Positions 24,912-32,591 of a DNA stretch of 64,000 nt are shown here, piece by piece. A program made the translations under genes and the position numbers. This stretch comes from Bradyrhizobium diazoefficiens (GTDB taxonomy: Bacteria > Pseudomonadota > Alphaproteobacteria > Rhizobiales > Xanthobacteraceae). Position 1 is the stretch's first letter; every line of letters begins with the position of its first letter. Below the pieces are notes generated by a model. It ran no database searches. It worked only from the letters and a program-made list of their open reading frames with translations, and was not told the origin of the DNA. The DNA lies in contig NZ_JAFCJJ010000015.1 in the NCBI RefSeq assembly GCF_018131015.1, positions 106,160-170,159 of the forward strand, read 5' to 3'.

Positions 24912-24944
24912 TCGGTCGTCCGGGAAGCATCGCGCAGCCGCGGT

Positions 24945-25034
24945 TCACAGGCACGTTGGCGCTTGTCGGAAGGTCCGCACATTCTCCTCGTCGACGCCGA
25001 GGAAGTAGGCCTTAGCATCCGAACCGCAGTCCAT
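24945..25034 (-). CDS. Possible tiny gene or gene remnant
   Basis: 29-codon frame starting MDCGSDAKAYFLGVDEENVR and ending TFRQAPTCL. The sequence looks protein-like rather than random, but a stop lies just upstream and no ribosome site is visible, so it is more likely the end of a decayed gene than a functional one. Confidence 0.2.
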   Translation of the reverse strand: MDCGSDAKAYFLGVDEENVRTFRQAPTCL

Positions 25035-25201
25035 GAACGCTAAGACTGTCTACGGGTCCCCGGCACGCCCTCAGTCTTCACGGATCTTGGGCCGGCAGCA
25101 TCCAAACGCTTCGGTAACGTCGTTGCGGCCGGCATGCGATTGCGCCATCAACGAACTTTCTGTTGCCATTTCGGCGGGTTTGTCCGCGGCAAGATGATAC
25201 G

Positions 25202-27883
25202 ATGGTCGGCGGCAACCCTGAAAGGCGGCTCGACCTCACGATGGTCCAATTACGAACCTCGATAGTCGGTAGCGCGCTGGCGTTCCGGATGCGCCGCGCC
25301 GCCGCAGCCCGAGCTAACGAAAGCGGTCTGCAGATCCTGACCCTTCCCAATCTCGGGGCGCGCTTGGTCGGGGGCTTCAGGTCGCCCGTACCATCGGAGC
25401 AACTCGATCGCGCTATCCAGCTGGCTCTCGCGGCGGGCGGTTTCCAGGATATCGAGAAAGTACGCCACCTCCCAGGCATGACGCGAGCGCTCTCCCGCGC
25501 CCTGCGCAAGGTCTGGGACGCCGACTTCTCGCTTAGGGCGGACGCGACGAATGCACGCCTCGCCGATCTGGCTTTGATCGAAAACCGCGTGCGACGCGAA
25601 CTGCCGCTCGCGGCGGCGCTTCCGATCGATCTGCGGGATGCTGCTCTGTCGCGGGTGCGGCACGCGGCCCGTACGATCGGACCGCTGACGATCGATCGCC
25701 TTTCCTGGATTCCCCCGCTTTGGCGACCACTGATCAACGCGTTGGCGAAGGAGGTCCCGGTCGAATGGATCGTGTCACCTCACGCGGAAACCGCCTGGTT
25801 CGCGGGAAGGATCGTGCGGCCGCCGGAGGTCGACCGTCCGGCGCCCGCCGCCGTGTCCTGCGCGGATCCGCACCACGAGGTTATCGAAAGTCTGCGGTGG
25901 TCGCGCCATCTGATCGCCTCCGGCATTGCCCGGCCGGACCAGATCGCGATCGTGTCTGCGGGAACGACGCCGTGGGACGATCACTTCCGCGCCCTTGCAC
26001 CGGACGCCGGCTTCGGATTGGCCTTCCCGCACGGGATTCCCGCGCTTTCAACCCGGGACGGTCAGCGGTGCGCCGCGCTGGCGGACGTGCTCCAACACGG
26101 TCTGAACCAGCAACGCTTGCGACGTCTTGTTTTCCTTTGTCGGGGCGAGCGCAGCGCATTCGAAAGCCTGCCCGCGAATTGGCTCGCCGCGCTGCCACGC
26201 GGCGCGACCTTGTCGCGCCCGGAAGAGTGGCGACGCGCGATCTCGGCGGCCGCGGCGAACGACCCGTCGCTGTCGGGCGCAATGGGCGCATTGCCAATCG
26301 TGGATATGCTCGGGCGGGGCATCTCGGCGGCGGCCGAAGCCGCAATCCTCGTTCTGTCCGGTAGCGCGCTGCAGCTATGGCAGGGTGCGTTGCGCAGCGC
26401 CCCTCCGGAAGCTATCGAGCTCTCCTTGAGGTCGTCGCGTTTCGAATCCGATCACGACCCGGCCGATTCTGTGGTTTGGTGCTCGGCACGGGAGCTCGCC
26501 ACCGCGCCGCGCCCGCATGTCCGGCTTCTCGGGCTGACGGACCGGCACTGGCCCCGCCGGGAAGGCAACGACTCCATCGTTCCGGATCACGTGCTATCGA
26601 GCGTGACCGTCGATGTCGATCCGGTTGCCGAAGCCGACCGTCGGCATTTCCGCATCGTCCTCGACGCGGCGACGGGAGGAGCCGTGCTTTCTCGGGGGCG
26701 CCGGAGCGCTCAGGGAAGCCGTATCGGCCGAAGCCCGCTTGCGGAAGGTCGGCCGGAAATGCAGCTCTCAAGAGCGCGCGTTCCCGAGCACGCTTGGAAT
26801 GAAGCCGATCGCATCATGGCCCGCCCGCAGGACGCGGCTCAGGTCGAGCGAGTGCGATCGGCCGAGGCCTGCTGGCGCGATTGGCATCTCGAGCGGTTCA
26901 CGCCGCACGACGGGCAGTTCGGCGCCGATCATCCGGTCGTCTTGAGGTCGATCGAACGCGTGCAGTCGGCGACATCCCTGCGAAGGATGCTGCGGGATCC
27001 GCTCGGCTTCGTGTGGCGCTACGCGCTCGACTGGGATGCGCCACGTGATCGCGAACAGCCGCTGACGATCGCGCCCGACGACTTCGGCAAGCTGGTCCAC
27101 GAGCTTCTTCGGCGCGCTGTGGATGCGCTCGAGCCGGTGCCCGGATATGCACGCGCGTCGGACGCGGAGATCGAAAACGCTCTGGCGGACGCCTCGTCGG
27201 CCGTGAGGGACACGTGGCCCCTGCGGGGGCAGACGCCGCCAGCGCTGCTATGGCGCAACACCGTGGATTTCGCGGCATCGTTGGCTCTCGTGGGATTGCT
27301 GCGGAAGGAGATAACGGACGCGGGCACTCGAAGCTGGGCGGAAGTACCTTTCGGCCAACCGAACGCTTTCGCCACGGAGCGGCAACTACCATGGGATCCG
27401 ACCATTCCGGTCGCGATACCCGGGACGCCCATCACGCTGGGTGGCTCCATCGATCGGCTGGATCTCAACAGCTCAGGCGCCGCCGTCCGGGTCTGGGATT
27501 ACAAGACGGGCGAGGCGCCCAGGAACGCGAACCGCATCGTGATCGACGGCGGCTCCGAACTGCAGCGGGCGCTGTACGGGCTCGCCTGCCGACAACTCCT
27601 CGAGGGCGAACCGACGGTCGTCGCCCGGCTGCTCTATCTTCGCGGCGATACTCTCTCCGTCAGGCTTCCCGATCTCGATGCCGCCGTCGAGCAGATCGCC
27701 GCCTTCGTCAACGTCGCGGTCTCGATGATGCGCAAGGGCGTCGTCACCTCGGGCCGGCTCTCGTTCGACAGGTCGAACGAACTTCGCTTGGCGCTCCCGG
27801 CGTCGCCTGGCTACGAAAGGCGCAAGCTGGCCGCAAGCAACAAGATCAATGCAGCCATCTCGCGATATTGGAGCGCGCCGTGA
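25202..27883 (+). CDS. AddB-like PD-(D/E)XK nuclease/inactivated-helicase protein
   Basis: About 893 residues. N-terminal VGSALAFRMRRAAAARANES ... GLQILTLPNLGARLVGGF resembles the start of AddB-type subunits. The central region has degenerate helicase features (VRLLGLTDRHWPRRE; DQIAIVSAG). The C-terminus is a RecB-family nuclease: FGKLVHELLRRAVD (His), GGSIDRLDLNSSG (Asp), VWDYKTGEAP (Asp-x-Lys) and a following QRALYGLACRQL (Gln and Tyr). It couples by GTGA overlap to the helicase gene. As a pair they should unwind and degrade DNA ends. No CxxxC...C iron-sulfur cysteines were seen, unlike Bacillus AddB. Start chosen at ATG 25202. Confidence 0.75.
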   Translation: MVGGNPERRLDLTMVQLRTSIVGSALAFRMRRAAAARANESGLQILTLPNLGARLVGGFRSPVPSEQLDRAIQLALAAGGFQDIEKVRHLPGMTRALSRALRKVWDADFSLRADATNARLADLALIENRVRRELPLAAALPIDLRDAALSRVRHAARTIGPLTIDRLSWIPPLWRPLINALAKEVPVEWIVSPHAETAWFAGRIVRPPEVDRPAPAAVSCADPHHEVIESLRWSRHLIASGIARPDQIAIVSAGTTPWDDHFRALAPDAGFGLAFPHGIPALSTRDGQRCAALADVLQHGLNQQRLRRLVFLCRGERSAFESLPANWLAALPRGATLSRPEEWRRAISAAAANDPSLSGAMGALPIVDMLGRGISAAAEAAILVLSGSALQLWQGALRSAPPEAIELSLRSSRFESDHDPADSVVWCSARELATAPRPHVRLLGLTDRHWPRREGNDSIVPDHVLSSVTVDVDPVAEADRRHFRIVLDAATGGAVLSRGRRSAQGSRIGRSPLAEGRPEMQLSRARVPEHAWNEADRIMARPQDAAQVERVRSAEACWRDWHLERFTPHDGQFGADHPVVLRSIERVQSATSLRRMLRDPLGFVWRYALDWDAPRDREQPLTIAPDDFGKLVHELLRRAVDALEPVPGYARASDAEIENALADASSAVRDTWPLRGQTPPALLWRNTVDFAASLALVGLLRKEITDAGTRSWAEVPFGQPNAFATERQLPWDPTIPVAIPGTPITLGGSIDRLDLNSSGAAVRVWDYKTGEAPRNANRIVIDGGSELQRALYGLACRQLLEGEPTVVARLLYLRGDTLSVRLPDLDAAVEQIAAFVNVAVSMMRKGVVTSGRLSFDRSNELRLALPASPGYERRKLAASNKINAAISRYWSAP

Positions 27884-30800
27884 CGGAGATGGTCGACGGG
27901 GCCGAACGCCTCAGGGCGTTGACCGAACTGGAGTCCTGCCTGTTGGTCGAAGCCGCGGCGGGCACCGGCAAGACGTCCCTGCTCGCCGGTCGCGTGGTGA
28001 TGCTGCTCGCGCGCGGGGTCGATCCGCGGTCGATCGCGGCCATCACGTTCACCGAGTTCGCGGCGGGCGAACTGCGTCAGCGCATCGCCTCCTACCTCCA
28101 TCGCATACTCGAGGGCCGGATTCCGGACGAGCTCCGGCCGGCCCTGCCCTCCGGTCCCGACGCCGCCCAGACCGCGATGCTGCGTGCCGCCGCGAAGCGA
28201 CTCGACGAATTGACCTGCGGAACGATCCATTCATTCTGCCACGACCTCCTGAAGACGTATTCCGTCGAGGCCGCGATCGATCCCGGCGCGGATGTCCTGG
28301 ACGCCGATCAGGCCGACTTCGCGTTCGACGCGATCTTCGACAGGTGGTGGCGCGGCAGGCTCGACCGGACCGCACCAGCGGCCGGCGACCCGATCGCATC
28401 CGTGGCGCGCCGCGATCCGATCGACGCCGAAGGACTCCTGCGCAGCTTCGCCAAATTTCGCCGGCGCCACCGGGCGGCGCGGCCGTTGCCCGCCGATCTC
28501 GATGCGAAGGCCGACCTGGAGTTCGCGGAGAGCGTGCGGGAATTCCGGCGCTGGTGCGACAAAGTCGACGTGCCTCCTGAAGCCGACCCGGACATCGTTG
28601 CGCTCGAGACATTGGTCTCTCATTTTCGGGGACGCTTCGATCCGATGCCCGACTTCGAAGGCCTGCTCGAGCTCGCGAATCCCCCATGGCTGCCTATCAT
28701 GCGCAAGGACACGTCTGACTTTCGGGAATACAGACGCCGAACGATATGGCGAAAGGCCGGCGGTGCGGACGGAGAGCGGCTTGCCGACCAGGCGGAAGAA
28801 CATTTCGGCCGATGTCGCCAGGCATACGGCACGTTGATGGGACGTATTGCGACGGCCATCATCGGGATCTTCTCGGGCGAGCTCGACCAAGTGATGACGG
28901 AGTACGAGACGTTCAAGAGGCGTGCCGCCGTCCTCGACTTCGACGACCTTCTGTTCACGTGCCGTGACGTGCTGCGCGACCATCCTTCCGTCCGGACGAC
29001 AGCCGCCGAGCGCTTCTCGCGCCTTCTGGTGGACGAATTCCAGGACACCGATCCCGTGCAGGCGGAGGTCATCTTCCTGCTGTGCGGAACGGCGGAAGAC
29101 GCCCGCGCCTGGCACGCGCGATCGCTCAGGCCGGGCCACCTATTCGTTGTCGGTGATCCGAAGCAGGCGATCTATCGATTTCGCGGTGCGGACCTGGCGA
29201 CGTATCTCAGGGTGCGCGAGACGATCGAGGCGCAATTCCCCAACAATATCCTCAGGGTCACCGCGAACTTCCGGTCTCGCGGCCAGATCTTGGACCACGT
29301 GAACCGTTGCTTCGAGGAACGGCTGTCGTCGCAGCAGGCCGGTTACGTGGCCTTGCAGACCACGAGGGCGGCAGGCGAGCACTGCTTGCCGTGCGTGGCC
29401 AAGGTTTCCGTGGAGCTTCCTCCGCTGACGAGGGTGGACAGTGCCCGCGACGAGGAAGCCCAGGCCGTCGCCGAAGTATGCTCGCGCCTCATCGGCAATG
29501 TCGAAATCACCCTCAACGACGGCGAGAACAGGCGCCTGTGTCCGGGCGACATCGCCCTGCTCGCACCTGTTTCCACGGACCTCTGGCGGTACGAACGCGC
29601 CCTCGAGGAGGCGGGACTCCCGTTCGCCTCGCAGGCGGGCAAGAACCTCTACAAGCGGCAGGAGGCGCAGGATCTGGTGGCACTAATCCGCGCCTTGGCC
29701 GACACTCGCGACACGGTGGCGCTGGGAGCGCTCATGCGCGGTCCGCTCGTGGGCCTGACGGAGCAGGAGCTGCTGGACATCACCGGCGATCTTCCCGTCG
29801 AAGACAATCGGATCACAGGTCTGTCCCTACGGACCGCCCCGGCGGCAGTGCGGAATCCGGTCGCGCGGGAAGTACTGACTATCCTGGCGGACCTGCGCCG
29901 CCGCGTCAACGGAACGGCGCCCGCCTTCATTCTCGCCGAGGCAATCGAGCGTCTGCGCATCCGTGCCATCGTGGCGGCCCGCAGCGGCGATCAGGCGGCA
30001 CGGGCGCTCGCAAATGTTGACGGCTTTGTCGAACGGGCCCGAAGCTACGACGTCCGAGGCTTCGTCCAGTTCGCCAGGGACATCGACGACGAATGGTCGA
30101 GCGGATCGGCGGCGCCGGAAGGCATGATGGAGGCCGACGGACAGTCGATCGAGATCGTCACCGTGCATACGTCGAAGGGACTGGAGTGGCCAGTCGTGAT
30201 TCCGATCAACCGCTCGTCCATGCCGCGGCGGGCGGAGGCCTTCGTCCACCGAAGACGGGACGAAAGCCTCCATTGGGCACTGGGCCAGGTGGTGCCGCCG
30301 GGACTGGGCGACGCGCTGCGCACGGAAGAGGCGGAGAAGCGAGACGAGAACGTGCGGCTCCTCTACGTCGCATGCACGCGGGCGATGGAACTCTTGATCA
30401 TTCCGGACTTCTCCTGGAGCAACGACGCTTCCTGGGCGAAGCTTCTCGACTTCAAATTGGACACCGTTCCCGAACTCGACATCGGAAGTCTCCCCCGCAC
30501 GCCCGTCGCCCTGCGCGTTCCTGTGGCGAACGGGCAGACCGCGCACGTCTTCGCTCAAGAGCGATCGCGCATCGAAGCTGCGCCGCGCATTCGTTGGATC
30601 AAGCCCAGCGACGGCGATCCTGACTCGGTGACGAAACACTTTCCTGCGGAGGCCGCCGAAGAGGGGCCACTCCACCCGGTGCCCGTTTTGGAGGGCGGGC
30701 GGATTCGCGGCATTCTTCTGCACAAATTGATGGAAGAGCTAATCACTGGCGAGCTGGAGGAGAATCCGGATGCCGCGGTGTCGCGGGCAGCGATATTGCG

Positions 30801-31167
30801 GAACCAACTGTTTTCAACATCGCAACCGGACGCCTCTCTCGATATATCCGAACTCGCCGGCACGGCCCTGAGGATTTTCCAGCTCCCTGAGATAAATCCT
30901 TTTCGGAGCAGCCTCATAGCGGAGGTCCCGATCCATGCCGTAGCCACCACGGGTCCTGATCATCTGGTTTCCGGCCGGGCAGACGCAGTCGCACAGGACG
31001 AAGACGGCAGCATCGTCGTCTTCGATTGGAAGAGCGATATCGCACCGAAACAGGCCGATCGAACAACCTACAGACAGCAACTCTGCAGCTATCCGGAGGC
31101 GATTGGCTCGCGCCGCGGCGCCATCGTCTACATGACGTCCGGCCGCGTTGATTGGGTCTATCTATAA
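27880..31167 (+). CDS. UvrD/AddA-like helicase-nuclease
   Basis: 1095 residues from the GTG at 27880. Superfamily 1 motifs: I, AAAGTGKTSLLAGR (about 27-40); Ia, ITFTEFAAGELRQRI; II, LLVDEFQDTDPVQAEV; III, VVGDPKQAIYRFRGAD; IV-like RVTANFRS; V, VHTSKGLEWPVVIPI; VI, NVRLLYVACTRAM. The C-terminus has a RecB-family nuclease with GRADAVAQDEDGS and VVFDWKSD, plus RTTYRQQLCSYPEAI. It overlaps the AddB-like gene by four bases. The pair looks like a second AddAB-type exonuclease inside an island rather than the housekeeping recombination enzyme; a defence or element-maintenance role is inferred. Confidence 0.82.
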   Translation: MTEMVDGAERLRALTELESCLLVEAAAGTGKTSLLAGRVVMLLARGVDPRSIAAITFTEFAAGELRQRIASYLHRILEGRIPDELRPALPSGPDAAQTAMLRAAAKRLDELTCGTIHSFCHDLLKTYSVEAAIDPGADVLDADQADFAFDAIFDRWWRGRLDRTAPAAGDPIASVARRDPIDAEGLLRSFAKFRRRHRAARPLPADLDAKADLEFAESVREFRRWCDKVDVPPEADPDIVALETLVSHFRGRFDPMPDFEGLLELANPPWLPIMRKDTSDFREYRRRTIWRKAGGADGERLADQAEEHFGRCRQAYGTLMGRIATAIIGIFSGELDQVMTEYETFKRRAAVLDFDDLLFTCRDVLRDHPSVRTTAAERFSRLLVDEFQDTDPVQAEVIFLLCGTAEDARAWHARSLRPGHLFVVGDPKQAIYRFRGADLATYLRVRETIEAQFPNNILRVTANFRSRGQILDHVNRCFEERLSSQQAGYVALQTTRAAGEHCLPCVAKVSVELPPLTRVDSARDEEAQAVAEVCSRLIGNVEITLNDGENRRLCPGDIALLAPVSTDLWRYERALEEAGLPFASQAGKNLYKRQEAQDLVALIRALADTRDTVALGALMRGPLVGLTEQELLDITGDLPVEDNRITGLSLRTAPAAVRNPVAREVLTILADLRRRVNGTAPAFILAEAIERLRIRAIVAARSGDQAARALANVDGFVERARSYDVRGFVQFARDIDDEWSSGSAAPEGMMEADGQSIEIVTVHTSKGLEWPVVIPINRSSMPRRAEAFVHRRRDESLHWALGQVVPPGLGDALRTEEAEKRDENVRLLYVACTRAMELLIIPDFSWSNDASWAKLLDFKLDTVPELDIGSLPRTPVALRVPVANGQTAHVFAQERSRIEAAPRIRWIKPSDGDPDSVTKHFPAEAAEEGPLHPVPVLEGGRIRGILLHKLMEELITGELEENPDAAVSRAAILRNQLFSTSQPDASLDISELAGTALRIFQLPEINPFRSSLIAEVPIHAVATTGPDHLVSGRADAVAQDEDGSIVVFDWKSDIAPKQADRTTYRQQLCSYPEAIGSRRGAIVYMTSGRVDWVYL

Positions 31168-31737
31168 ACCATCGACGCCGTCCTATGGTTTGACCGTCTC
31201 ACTAGGCGATAATTGCCACTAACCGTCGCAGCTTTCCAGCTTCCCCGCTCTCGTTGAGCGCTAATCCTTCAGTACTGTGTAACCCCACGCGTGGTTCGTA
31301 TGGATGAACTCCTTGCCTCCCTCTCGGTCGGACAGCTTTCCAGCAAGCCGAAATCGTGTGCCCACAGGGTGAGCGTCGCGCACCTTGCGAGGAAATCTCA
31401 CGCGAAGGTGTTGAGGGAAAATTTGGTTTGCTGCTGGGCGAACGTGAATGTCCCATGAAGCCCTGCGCCGTTCTCTCGATAAGTCTCAACAATTAGCTCT
31501 GCATACGGCTCTTTGGGTTTTGCCAATGGTTCCACTCGGCGCATTTACCATACCCGCCGCCCACACGTATGCACGATCAAATGAGGATACGGTATTGGAG
31601 CCTTGGGTAAGAGAGACATCACAAACTGATAGCCTAAGGCGGCGTACCTCGCTTTTCTCGCGTCGAGCCAACGAATGATCGGCGAGCGCGCGGCGGTGGT
31701 CGAGAGACCGTAGCGACGCGTGCATGGCCGCAAACCA
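31168..31737. other. Gap without a convincing gene
   Basis: 570 bases between the convergent helicase gene and the last gene of the Zorya operon, locally less GC-rich. Fragments on the minus strand such as RKARYAALGYQFVMSLLPKA (about 31560-31680) look faintly protein-like but have no start and are interrupted. It may hold remnants of a decayed gene; nothing can be called. Confidence 0.3.
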
Positions 31738-32589
31738 TCAACTCTCTCTGAGTGAAGAACCCCAAGCAGTGAAAACAACTGTCTCCGGGCAAAGCACCCT
31801 TTCCCCTTCGGTCCTGTGCGTCTGGAGCCGCGTCAGCACTCGCTGCTCCATCTCGTAGGCGCCGACCGAAGATTGCCACTCTTGCTGCATGACGATGCTC
31901 CACTTTTCGCCGAGAACCTCGTGCGGAACGTGCTTGTTGATGTCGTGAAGCCTTGTGGCGAGGTCCTGCGTGTGGCCAATTTTCCAGAGATCGCGCTTGC
32001 CGAAGCGCATCGCATATGTATAGGCCGTCTCGGTGACTCTTCTGCAGACCTCCCCTACCCAGTCCGACGGACGAGGACCGGTAGTCGGCTGTGTCATGGC
32101 TGCGACGAGACGTAGGAACTTTCGACGCGCCTCGGAATACGGAAGAACGACCTCAGTTTTCGGCAATGCCAGCACCGCCGCCGAGTCGTCTGCATCGAGG
32201 AGCACGGCGCGTGCCGTCGCCTCGTAGGTAAGCTGCTCCTTTAGTACGTCGATAAGCTTGAAGCGCGGGTCGTCAAAGCGCCACGCGCGCAGGATCGGCA
32301 GCGCCTTCGGCCAAACGAGAGTACCGTCGAGGTTCAAGTCGTGGGCACGCAACGCGGTCCGATCGACGAAGTCCTCGGTTGCCACCGGGATCGGGGCGAA
32401 CTCGGCGAGCCCCAGAAGTCGGCCACGTTCCCCGACGGGCGTTGGCTCGTCCACCGTGCCCACGAAGACCAGGAGGTCTCCCGGTCCGGACATGGAGATG
32501 AGCGCGTCGCGATTTCCCTCGATTCCGAAGGCCGCGACGGGATACCCGATGGGGTCGAAATCGTAGGATCGCTTCGCGAAGACCTGCAT
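31738..32589 (-). CDS. GIY-YIG/T5orf172-type protein, fifth gene of the Zorya operon
   Basis: 283 residues. The N-terminal half is beta-rich (GPGDLLVFVGTVDEPTPVGE, RGRLLGLAEFAPIPV) and could be a PUA/EVE-like fold. The C-terminal part has the GIY-YIG/T5orf172 pattern: TYAMRFGKRDLWKIGHTQDL, ATRLHDINKHVP, then a Glu-rich helix YEMEQRVLTRLQTHRTEGER. GIY-YIG enzymes cut DNA with the Tyr/Arg/Glu set. It begins two bases after zorD stops, the same spacing as within the operon, so it is probably part of the system. Known type I Zorya has only zorA-D, so this is an extra component; its role as an added nuclease is inferred. Confidence 0.7.
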   Translation of the reverse strand: MQVFAKRSYDFDPIGYPVAAFGIEGNRDALISMSGPGDLLVFVGTVDEPTPVGERGRLLGLAEFAPIPVATEDFVDRTALRAHDLNLDGTLVWPKALPILRAWRFDDPRFKLIDVLKEQLTYEATARAVLLDADDSAAVLALPKTEVVLPYSEARRKFLRLVAAMTQPTTGPRPSDWVGEVCRRVTETAYTYAMRFGKRDLWKIGHTQDLATRLHDINKHVPHEVLGEKWSIVMQQEWQSSVGAYEMEQRVLTRLQTHRTEGERVLCPETVVFTAWGSSLRES

Positions 32590-32591
32590 CG

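Noticed and set aside
31202..31678. Two overlapping short frames between the helicase and the Zorya operon
   Set aside because: Both strands are open at once with poor composition; neither has a plausible start.
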